Position numbers and translations under genes: made by a program | The notes under the pieces: model-generated | Told to the model about the DNA's origin: nothing | Databases searched by the model: none | Seen by the model: the letters and a program-made list of their open reading frames with translations, nothing else | Part shown: piece after piece, positions 1-5,680 of the stretch | How positions within the stretch are numbered: position 1 is the first letter of the stretch | How the letters are laid out: the number at the start of each line of letters is the position of its first letter | DNA from: an uncultured Clostridium sp. | GTDB lineage: Bacteria > Bacillota > Clostridia > Clostridiales > Clostridiaceae | Length of the DNA: 12,767 nt | Assembly (NCBI RefSeq): GCF_937920395.1 | Contig: NZ_CALEVF010000389.1 | Coordinates: forward strand, 1 to 12,767 | Reading direction: 5' to 3'

Positions 1-50
1 AAAAAAAGAGCCATCTCGCAATAGAAATTACTTTCTATTTTGAGACGGCC
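1..50 (-). terminator. Intrinsic terminator of the small minus-strand gene
   Basis: On the minus strand this reads as a long hairpin followed by TCTTTTTTT. The arms are GCC-x-TCTC plus ATAGAAA (10-29) against TTTCTAT plus GAGA-x-GGC (32-49), with a short TTAC loop and a few internal mismatches. The run of seven A at 1-7 is the U-tract of the minus-strand transcript. It lies about 95 bases beyond the stop of the gene at 144-374. In the plus direction the hairpin is followed only by CCCCTTTCTT, a weaker terminator. Confidence 0.75.
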
Positions 51-52
51 CC

Positions 53-71
53 TTTCTTATGTTTTAATTTA
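53..71 (+). repeat. 19-base tail repeat, copy 1
   Basis: TTTCTTATGTTTTAATTTA at 53-71 recurs exactly at 5368-5386. Here it directly follows the plus-strand side of the hairpin at 10-49. Related tails (TTTYTWATGYYTTAA) follow the hairpins ending near 8590, 11356 and 11490, always in the plus orientation. Confidence 0.6.
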
Positions 72-143
72 ATCAATAAAAGTTATACATTTATTACTGT
101 GTTATAGTATGTAAAGTGAATGACATATCATTTTGATTCTAAG

Positions 144-374
144 CTATACAAGAATCCACCATTCTTCACCTTCATTAAATAACTCAATTGCTTTTCCATC
201 AATATTGCATTTATATCTTGACGCATTGTTAAAAAGCTTCATACTCCTAATTGGATCTTTTATTTCAAAATCTTCATCGTTGTAAGTCAATTCAAAAGGT
301 TTATTCCATCCATTATCATCAGGATTACTTTTAACCACAACTAACATTTTTTCATTCTTATTTCCCCAAGCCAT
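144..374 (-). CDS. Small hypothetical protein, 76 aa
   Basis: I do not recognise this family. The product is a small soluble protein of 76 residues, rich in Asn, Asp, Glu and Lys, with no signal peptide or membrane segment. It begins MAWGNKNEK and ends in an acidic-aromatic tail, EGEEWWILV. A hydrophobic strand (MLVVVK, about 10-15) and alternating polar/hydrophobic stretches suggest a small beta-rich fold, which is a guess. It is likely a real gene: AAGGAGG sits 7 bases before the ATG, a consensus -10 box lies upstream, and a strong terminator follows. It is transcribed away from ohyA and shares the intergenic region with it, but nothing else links the two. Confidence 0.7.
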   Translation of the reverse strand: MAWGNKNEKMLVVVKSNPDDNGWNKPFELTYNDEDFEIKDPIRSMKLFNNASRYKCNIDGKAIELFNEGEEWWILV

Positions 375-415
375 AACAGTAACCTCCTTTGTAAAATCTC
401 TATTCTCTTAGTACT

Positions 416-444
416 ATTATAATACATTTTTATGAAAATGTGAG
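416..444 (-). promoter_or_regulatory. Promoter of the 76-aa gene
   Basis: On the minus strand a perfect TATAAT (421-416) is preceded at 17 bases by CTCACA (444-439), which matches the TTGACA consensus at 4 of 6 positions. The predicted transcript begins about 35 bases before the start codon of the 144-374 gene and includes its AAGGAGG site. Confidence 0.6.
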
Positions 445-445
445 T

Positions 446-466
446 TTTTGGGACAAACTATCAAAA
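446..466. promoter_or_regulatory. Imperfect palindrome upstream of ohyA, possible operator
   Basis: TTTTG (446-450) and CAAAA (462-466) form inverted arms around an 11-base centre. It lies just beyond the -35 box of the leftward promoter and about 100 bases before ohyA, so a protein bound here could affect both directions. The centre contains AAACTAT (455-461), also found in the palindrome upstream of the TetR gene (2910-2916). This is suggestive only. Confidence 0.25.
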
Positions 467-473
467 TTGATTA

Positions 474-502
474 TTTAATAATTTATAAATAAGAATTATA
501 TT
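474..502 (+). promoter_or_regulatory. Possible ohyA promoter
   Basis: TTTAAT (474-479) and TATATT (497-502) are separated by 17 bases. The -10 is good (5 of 6) and the -35 poor (3 of 6). In DNA this AT-rich such matches arise by chance, so this is the best of several weak candidates. It would give a leader of about 60 bases. Confidence 0.25.
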
Positions 503-569
503 AGAAGCATAGCAAATACGTATAGAGTAGTTGCTAAAAAATAATAATATAAAGAGAGGCTGATTAAAG

Positions 570-2228
570 ATGGAATTTAATTGCGAGGTAAAGGTAGATG
601 TTGAAAGAACAAATGCTTATATGGTTGGTGCTGGACTTGCATCACTGTCTGCTGCAGTATTTTTAATTAGAGATGGACATGTTCTAGGAAAAAACATTCA
701 TATATATGAAGAATTAAATGTCACAGGTGGCAGCATGGATGGATATGGCGATGCTAAGACAGGTTATGCAAACCGTGGTGGAAGAATGTTTGATGAGGAA
801 GCATATGCTTGTACTTTTGGGGTGATGGAAAGTATTCCTTCATTAACTAATCCTAAAATTTCAATTCTCGATGAATTTAATGCTTTTAACAAAAAAAATC
901 ATACCTATTCAAAAGCTAGATTAATAGATAATGAAGCTAATATACTAGAGTCATCATATTTAGGATTTAATCGAGCTGATAGATTGGCTTTAGCGGATAT
1001 AATGATTAAACCTGAAGAGACTTTAGGTACAAAAACTATTACAGATTGTTTCCCAGAATCATTTTTTAAAACGAATTTTTGGTTTATGTGGACTACAACG
1101 TTTGCATTTAATCCTTGGCATAGTGCTATAGAGTTCAAGAGATATCTTCATAGATTTATTCATGAACTACCACATCTAGATGATATGTCTGGAGTGCGTC
1201 GTACACCATATAATCAATATGATTCGATGTTATTACCTATGACTAAATGGTTAGAATCACAAGGTGTTAATTTTGAACTTAACTGCAGAGTAACTGATTT
1301 AGAATTTAAGCCATCAGATACGCAGACTACAGTTACAGCATTTAAATGTGAAAAAAATGGGAAAGAAACTAGAATAGAAGTTGGGGAAGGAGATTTTGCC
1401 TTTGTTACTATCGGTTCATTAACAGCTGGTAGTAGCCAAGGTTCAATGACTACAGTGCCAAAAATTAATGATAAATATGTAGGTGGAGCATGGGATCTTT
1501 GGGAGAAAATCGCTCAAGGTCGTCCAGAGCTTGGTAAACCAAAGGTTTTCGATGAACGTGTTGAAGAATCAATGTGGGAGTCTTTCGTAGTTACACTTAA
1601 GGATCCAACTATGGTAAATAAAATAATAGAATATTCAGGGAATCAGCCAGGAACTGGGGCTATGATGACATTTAAAGAGTCTGGATGGTTTATGTCAATT
1701 GTTTTATATAAGCAACCACATTTTCTTAATCAACCTGAAAATGTACAAACTTTATGGGGATATGGTTTATATCCTTATAAAAAAGGTGATTTTATAAAGA
1801 AGAGAATGGTAGATTGTACAGGGGAGGAAATATTAACTGAGTTATTATATCACCTAAATTTCGTAGATGATATGAAAAAAATCCTTAAAACATCTATTTG
1901 TATACCTTGTATATTACCTTTTACAACAGCACAATTTTTGACTAGAGCAAAGGGTGATAGACCACAAGTTATTCCAGAAGGTTCAACTAACTTAGCATTA
2001 CTTGGTCAGTTTTGTGAAATGGAAGATGATATAGTATTTACTATGGATTATTCTGTAAGAAGTGCACAAACTGCTGTTTATAAATTCCTAAATCTAAATA
2101 AGAAAGTTACACCTATTTATAAAGGACAATATGATGTTCGTGTATTATATAATTCAGCAATGAAGATGTTAAAAGATGATAATTTACGTGAAGAAATAGG
2201 TTTTGTAAAGTCAATGATGTTAAAGTAA
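570..2228 (+). CDS. ohyA: Oleate hydratase (FAD-dependent fatty acid hydratase), short type
   Basis: Oleate hydratases (formerly the 67-kDa myosin-cross-reactive antigen family) add water across the cis-9 double bond of oleate and similar free fatty acids, giving 10-hydroxy acids. FAD is needed but no net redox occurs; the enzyme is cytosolic and acts at the membrane surface. Visible features are the N-terminal dinucleotide fold GAGLAS (20-25), the IYEE strand end (45-48), the loop RGGRM (69-73), FNPWHSAIEF (180-189), the RTPYNQYDS segment (211-219) with the likely catalytic Tyr, and the conserved C-terminal FAD-contact block (about 458-500). At 552 residues it is shorter than the dimeric enzymes (about 590-650) and near the short Rhodococcus-type group. 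Position 73 is Met where the dimeric enzymes have the active-site Glu. AAAGAGAGG lies 10 bases before the ATG. The TetR gene converges on it. Likely roles are detoxifying unsaturated fatty acids or biohydrogenation. Confidence 0.95.
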   Translation: MEFNCEVKVDVERTNAYMVGAGLASLSAAVFLIRDGHVLGKNIHIYEELNVTGGSMDGYGDAKTGYANRGGRMFDEEAYACTFGVMESIPSLTNPKISILDEFNAFNKKNHTYSKARLIDNEANILESSYLGFNRADRLALADIMIKPEETLGTKTITDCFPESFFKTNFWFMWTTTFAFNPWHSAIEFKRYLHRFIHELPHLDDMSGVRRTPYNQYDSMLLPMTKWLESQGVNFELNCRVTDLEFKPSDTQTTVTAFKCEKNGKETRIEVGEGDFAFVTIGSLTAGSSQGSMTTVPKINDKYVGGAWDLWEKIAQGRPELGKPKVFDERVEESMWESFVVTLKDPTMVNKIIEYSGNQPGTGAMMTFKESGWFMSIVLYKQPHFLNQPENVQTLWGYGLYPYKKGDFIKKRMVDCTGEEILTELLYHLNFVDDMKKILKTSICIPCILPFTTAQFLTRAKGDRPQVIPEGSTNLALLGQFCEMEDDIVFTMDYSVRSAQTAVYKFLNLNKKVTPIYKGQYDVRVLYNSAMKMLKDDNLREEIGFVKSMMLK

Positions 2229-2233
2229 TTTTA

Positions 2234-2280
2234 AGGGATGGTTTATAAGTCGTAAGTAATAAGACTTATAAGCCGTCCCT
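2234..2280. terminator. Shared hairpin between convergent ohyA and the TetR gene
   Basis: Two 18-base arms (2234-2251 and 2263-2280) pair at 16 Watson-Crick positions plus two G-T wobbles around an 11-base loop. The tails are modest on both sides (CTATTTTG on plus, TTAAAATTAC on minus), so it works as a bidirectional terminator with imperfect U-tracts. The right arm overlaps the stop codon of the TetR gene (2279-2281). Confidence 0.7.
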
Positions 2281-2839
2281 ATTTTGCATAACTATTTAAA
2301 GCATGCGGCATAGTACCTTCAAGTATATTTCTAATTCCATCAACTAATATTTCAGGTGATTCTTTCATACCTTGTTTAATCCATTGAGTGGTTATCCCTA
2401 CAAAAGCGTGGCTATAAAAATCAGCAATAAATTTTTTACTTTTGTCAGAAACGTTTATTTCAATGGATAAATCATCGATAGCATTCATAATAATTTCAAA
2501 GCAAAAATCAAAAAAATATTCGCTAAATGTATTTTGACCTGGAGTATTAAGCGCATTAATATAAAAGGATTTGTTTTTCATTAGGTATAACAAAGTTCTA
2601 TACGTACCTTCAGTCCAGTTTCCGTAATTTGTGCAATCACCTATACTTTCTGAAACCTCAGTATAATATATCCAATTTACAAGGTCAAATTTATCTTTAA
2701 AATGATAATAAAAAGTTTTCCTATTAAGTCCACAGCCGTCTACTATTTTTTGTATTGAGATTTTAGCTAATGGTACTGTATCCATTAACTGCTTGATAGA
2801 AACAGCAAGGGCTTTTTTTGTTATTAATGATTCTGACAT
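2279..2839 (-). CDS. TetR/AcrR-family regulator, DhaS-like
   Basis: A DNA-binding regulator of 186 residues. The helix-turn-helix lies at about 26-48 (ISIQKIVDGCGLNRKTFYYHF), and the following FKDKFDLVNWIYYTE is typical of the subgroup that includes DhaS, an activator of dihydroxyacetone kinase genes, and many clostridial regulators of unknown ligand. The C-terminal domain (about 70-180) is helical and presumably binds a small molecule. AGGAGA lies 8 bases before the ATG. The gene faces ohyA tail to tail, and two overlapping palindromes upstream (2890-2919) suggest autoregulation. A fatty-acid ligand and control of ohyA are plausible from position but not shown. It could also regulate the upstream YitT gene or something outside the window. 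Confidence 0.85.
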   Translation of the reverse strand: MSESLITKKALAVSIKQLMDTVPLAKISIQKIVDGCGLNRKTFYYHFKDKFDLVNWIYYTEVSESIGDCTNYGNWTEGTYRTLLYLMKNKSFYINALNTPGQNTFSEYFFDFCFEIIMNAIDDLSIEINVSDKSKKFIADFYSHAFVGITTQWIKQGMKESPEILVDGIRNILEGTMPHALNSYAK

Positions 2840-2889
2840 ATTATCAATCTCCTATAAAAAAATAGTTCTGAATACTTGTAGGTTGGGTA

Positions 2890-2919
2890 GGATAGTATAT
2901 ATCCAAAGTAAACTATGGA
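2890..2919. promoter_or_regulatory. Overlapping palindromes upstream of the TetR gene, candidate operator
   Basis: Positions 2902-2919 form an 18-base imperfect palindrome, TCCA-x-AGT-xx-ACT-x-TGGA, with 14 of 18 positions symmetric. It overlaps a second one at 2890-2904 with arms GGATA and TATCC around a 5-base centre. A minus-strand -10-like TATACT (2899-2894) lies inside the second palindrome. Size, symmetry and position 50-80 bases before the regulator's start are typical of TetR-family autoregulatory operators. The -35 box is not clear. Confidence 0.45.
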
Positions 2920-2963
2920 CATGTAATCATTTATATATGTTTTAGGAGTAAATTTAAATCAAA

Positions 2964-3830
2964 TTATACAAGGTGTCTATATCCTTTTCCTTCTACCTCT
3001 GACGCATCGGCAATAGTTAAAAAAGCCCTGTCATCAATAGTTTTAACTATGTTTTTTAATTCCGGTAATTGTGATAGGGGTATTATGCAGTAAAGCATTT
3101 TCTTCTGACTTTTAGTATAGGCACCTTCTGCATAGATATTAGTAACGCCTCTATGTAATTGTGTCATTATTATATCTGCAATTTCTTCTTCTTTTTCAGT
3201 AATAATAAATACTAATTTTTTTTGACCTAATCCTTTTACCACATTATCAAGTACGAGAGAAGTAATGAACATAGCAATTAATGTGTACAATGCAATAGGT
3301 AGTCCAAATATAAGACTACTTACTGAAACAATTAATAAATTAACAATAAAATTTATTTTACCTATATTAAAATTTGTATATTTTTTTTTAATGACCATGG
3401 ATACTATATCGAGACCACCAGTTGATCCATTGTGAGCAAACACAAGACCATAGCCAAGTCCACAGACTACTCCTCCATATAAACAATAAAGTAAATTATC
3501 ATTTATATGTAAAATATTAGCTACAGGATGTGTAAAAATCAAAGAAAGTGATAAAGTTACTGTACCAATAATAGAATTAATAGTAAACTTATTATTGAGT
3601 TTAAAAGCGCTTAATATGAATAAAGGAATGTTTAATAGTAGTATTGTGTACCCCGCTTGTATTTTGAATAAATACTGAAAAATTAGAGCTATACCAGTAG
3701 TGCCACCGCTTAGAAGTTTGGAATGTATTAAAAACATATTAATTCCAATAGATCCTAGGAAGCTACCGAAAATAATAAATGAAACATCCGTAAGGTTATC
3801 TTTATTAAAAAATTTCATATTCATATTCAT
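2964..3830 (-). CDS. YitT-family integral membrane protein with C-terminal DUF2179 domain
   Basis: An integral membrane protein of 288 residues from the chosen start; the transported substrate of YitT proteins is not established. About six hydrophobic segments are visible (about 15-35, 42-56, 60-77, 84-106, 113-133, 160-196). They carry the family glycine motifs SGGTTG (41-46) and GSTGGLD (135-141). The C-terminal cytoplasmic domain (about 205-280) has the DUF2179 pattern RGVT (227-230), GAYT (236-239) and KKMLYCII (243-250), thought to bind a ligand and control the membrane part. Length is normal. Three in-frame ATGs occur at 3839, 3830 and 3824. AGAGG ends directly against the first, so the second, 9 bases downstream, is the better start. 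It is divergent from the DUF1002 gene and 125 bases upstream of the TetR gene, with no strong terminator between them. Confidence 0.9.
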   Translation of the reverse strand: MNMNMKFFNKDNLTDVSFIIFGSFLGSIGINMFLIHSKLLSGGTTGIALIFQYLFKIQAGYTILLLNIPLFILSAFKLNNKFTINSIIGTVTLSLSLIFTHPVANILHINDNLLYCLYGGVVCGLGYGLVFAHNGSTGGLDIVSMVIKKKYTNFNIGKINFIVNLLIVSVSSLIFGLPIALYTLIAMFITSLVLDNVVKGLGQKKLVFIITEKEEEIADIIMTQLHRGVTNIYAEGAYTKSQKKMLYCIIPLSQLPELKNIVKTIDDRAFLTIADASEVEGKGYRHLV

Positions 3831-4000
3831 ATAATTCATCCTCTGTTTTTAAGAATTTTTGTATTAACAATTTAATTTTAACACAATGGCTTTAAGTCGT
3901 ACATGTATTAACTAATATAATGTCAAAATAGTGTCAAAGATTTACTTCATTAAATGTCTCAACTGATAGGTATCTATAATTTAATAGCAAAAAAATCCAT

Positions 4001-4030
4001 TTACCCAATCACTATAAAGTGGGTTATAAT
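4001..4030 (+). promoter_or_regulatory. Promoter of the DUF1002 gene with an internal palindrome
   Basis: A perfect TATAAT (4025-4030) stands 41 bases before the ATG, with a weak -35 candidate TTACCC (4001-4006) at 18 bases. The spacer contains the palindrome CACTATAAAGTG (4010-4021, 10 of 12 positions symmetric). This is a typical operator position, between -35 and -10, where a bound protein would block RNA polymerase. The regulator is unknown. Confidence 0.55.
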
Positions 4031-4070
4031 GTATCTAAGTTATAACAATAAAATATGGAGGTCTTGTTAA

Positions 4071-4940
4071 ATGAATAAGAAATTAGTTTTAGGTGTAATT
4101 TTAACAGCAGCAAGTTTGTTTGCAGCACCTATAAATAATGTATACGCTGATTCATATAAAAGTGTTACTATAGGGTCTGATTTAACGAATCAACAGAAAA
4201 ATGATATGCTAAAGTATTTTGATGTAGATACAAGTAGTGCGAGTGTTGTTGAAGTTACATCTACTGAGGAAAAGAAATATCTAGGAGATACAGTATCTAA
4301 AGAACAATTGGGAAATAGGTCCATATCGTGTTCATATATTGAGCCAACATCTACTGGTGGTTTAGTGGTGAGTACAAATAATGTAACTTGGGTAAATGCT
4401 AGTATGATAAAAAATGCCTTAATTACAGCAGGTATTGAAAATGCTAATGTTAAAGTTTCAGCACCATTCACTGTATCTGGTACGGCAGCTATGACTGGCA
4501 TACTAAAGGGATTTGAAAATAGTGAAAACGGTAAGAAATTAGATGAAAATACAAAAAAAACGGCTAATGAAGAGGTTGCAGTTACAGGTAAACTAGGAGA
4601 AAAAATCGGACAAGATAAAGCTGCTGGGTTAATTAATGAAGTAAAGAGTGAAGTTATAAAAGATAAACCTAAGGATGGGGCAGGTATAACAAAAATAGTG
4701 AATAATGTAACCAATAATTACAATTACGATCTGTCTAAAGATGATGTAAATAATATTGTTGGATTAATGACAAATGTGAATAAATTAAACTTGGATTACA
4801 ATAAGGTAAAAGGACAACTTGAAGGTGTAGCTAATACAATGAAAAATACATTAAATAGTGATAAGACTAAGAGTTGGTTTGCAGGTGTGTGTGATTCTAT
4901 TGGAAATTTTTTTAAAGGGATATCGGATAGTTTAAAATAA
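4071..4940 (+). CDS. Secreted DUF1002 (YpuA-like) protein
   Basis: A 289-residue exported protein of the DUF1002 family, close in length to Bacillus subtilis YpuA (about 290 aa); the family has no established biochemical function. A signal peptide is clear: MNKK, a hydrophobic core (5-20), and a cleavage site after VYA (likely Ala26). The mature part has an N-terminal domain (about 30-150) typical of the family, a Lys/Glu-rich middle (about 150-200), an Asn-rich linker (VNNVTNNYNYD, about 206-216) and a helical end. The last 20 residues (SWFAGVCDSIGNFFKGISDS) look like an amphipathic helix that could lie on a membrane. No sortase motif or lipobox is seen. GGAGGT lies about 9 bases before the ATG, and the gene has its own promoter. 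No terminator follows directly, so transcripts may run to the hairpin at 5296, through the dedA remnant. Confidence 0.85.
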   Translation: MNKKLVLGVILTAASLFAAPINNVYADSYKSVTIGSDLTNQQKNDMLKYFDVDTSSASVVEVTSTEEKKYLGDTVSKEQLGNRSISCSYIEPTSTGGLVVSTNNVTWVNASMIKNALITAGIENANVKVSAPFTVSGTAAMTGILKGFENSENGKKLDENTKKTANEEVAVTGKLGEKIGQDKAAGLINEVKSEVIKDKPKDGAGITKIVNNVTNNYNYDLSKDDVNNIVGLMTNVNKLNLDYNKVKGQLEGVANTMKNTLNSDKTKSWFAGVCDSIGNFFKGISDSLK

Positions 4941-4988
4941 TAATATTGGTGTGAGGGAATTTAATGTGGGGGTTCTTTTATATGAAAT

Positions 4989-5257
4989 ATGGTTTTTGCT
5001 TGGCTTGGTGATAATATCTCATATATTATGTGGAAATTTATTGGTAGTAAAGTTTTAAGTAGACACATTAAAATAAAAACTTATTTTGGACAGGTATATA
5101 CCTAGGCCTTGGATATTGTTTCGGAGATTTTTTTGAAAGCATAGTTCATATTGTAAGACAATTTGGACAATTTTTAACATATATAGTAATCTTAATTATT
5201 GGTTTGTATTTTTTTATTAAATTACTTAGGAATAAAAAACGTAAAAATAATAATTAG
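4989..5257 (+). pseudogene. Remnant of a DedA/VTT-family membrane protein gene with internal deletion
   Basis: Two fragments in different frames fit the ends of a DedA-family protein (putative undecaprenyl-phosphate or lipid-handling membrane proteins). The first, 4989-5105, encodes WLGDNISYIMWKFIGSKVL, which fits the conserved G-D-x-x-x-Y-x-x-G region of the first half. The second, open from about 5072 to the TAG at 5255-5257, encodes TGIYLGLGYCFGDF, then a hydrophobic helix and a basic tail (LLRNKKRKNNN), which fits the C-terminus. About 100 residues that should lie between are missing, and the fragments overlap out of frame. A normal member is about 200 aa. No start codon with a ribosome binding site heads it. 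The family call is from motif memory, not alignment. It sits directly after the DUF1002 gene. Confidence 0.6.
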
Positions 5258-5295
5258 CTTCAAGTATAATTTAATATATAAATAGGCATTTAAAA

Positions 5296-5344
5296 ACACA
5301 GAAAAATATTAATAGGTAAACTGTTAATATTTTTCTGTGTTTTT
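5296..5344. terminator. Strong bidirectional hairpin after the dedA remnant
   Basis: A perfect 17-base stem (5296-5312 and 5324-5340) encloses an 11-base loop. It is extended by flanking A4 (5292-5295) and T4 (5341-5344), giving a U-tract in both directions. It is well placed to end transcripts from the DUF1002 promoter. The intact terminator beside a broken gene supports the view that a full DedA gene once stood here. Confidence 0.8.
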
Positions 5345-5680
5345 ACTTTAATAAATTTATTATGGGTTTTCTTATGTTTTAATTTATTTAAATTAGAATA
5401 GTATGAGCAAAATTAATATAAATCAATACTTAATTTACTTAAAATGGATAAAAAACAAACATTTCATAATCATTTAATAGGTAATTATATAAAATGTGTA
5501 TAAAATTACATTAAATAAAATAAAATAACAATATATGAAAAATAAAGAATCATAGTGCTATAATTGTATAAGAAATTATTTATAATATGAGCTAGGTAGT
5601 AAATTAAATGGAGATAATGTCTTAAAAAGTATATTAAGAATGTTCTTTTTTACATCATTTATAGAGAGGGGTAATAAAAA
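5345..5680. other. AT-rich intergenic region before the P-type ATPase gene
   Basis: There is no convincing gene here. It holds the second exact copy of the 19-base tail repeat (5368-5386, preceded by GGGT but no hairpin of its own), the ATPase promoter (5536-5564), and a leader of about 110 bases. A small inverted repeat, TCTTAA (5620-5625) and TTAAGA (5634-5639), lies in the leader. I see no recognisable riboswitch. The only ATG frame of note (5402 onward, about 24 codons) lacks a ribosome binding site. Confidence 0.5.
5536..5564 (+). promoter_or_regulatory. Extended -10 promoter of the P-type ATPase gene
   Basis: TATAAT (5559-5564) is preceded by TG at the extended -10 position (5556-5557). 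This compensates for a weak -35 candidate TGAAAA (5536-5541) at 17 bases. The predicted leader to the ATG at 5681 is about 110 bases. Confidence 0.55.

Noticed and set aside
3831..3839. Upstream ATG of the YitT gene
   Set aside because: AGAGG directly abuts it with no spacing; the second ATG, 9 bases downstream, fits better. The difference is only three residues.
4190..4714. Long minus-strand open frame opposite the DUF1002 gene
   Set aside because: It is a shadow of a well-supported secreted protein gene on the plus strand and has no ribosome binding site or recognisable motif.
5402..5476. 24-codon ATG frame upstream of the ATPase gene
   Set aside because: No ribosome binding site and only low-complexity AT-rich codons.
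5565..5680. Riboswitch in the ATPase leader
   Set aside because: The leader is only about 110 bases with one weak inverted repeat; no conserved core of a known K+- or Mg2+-related riboswitch is visible.
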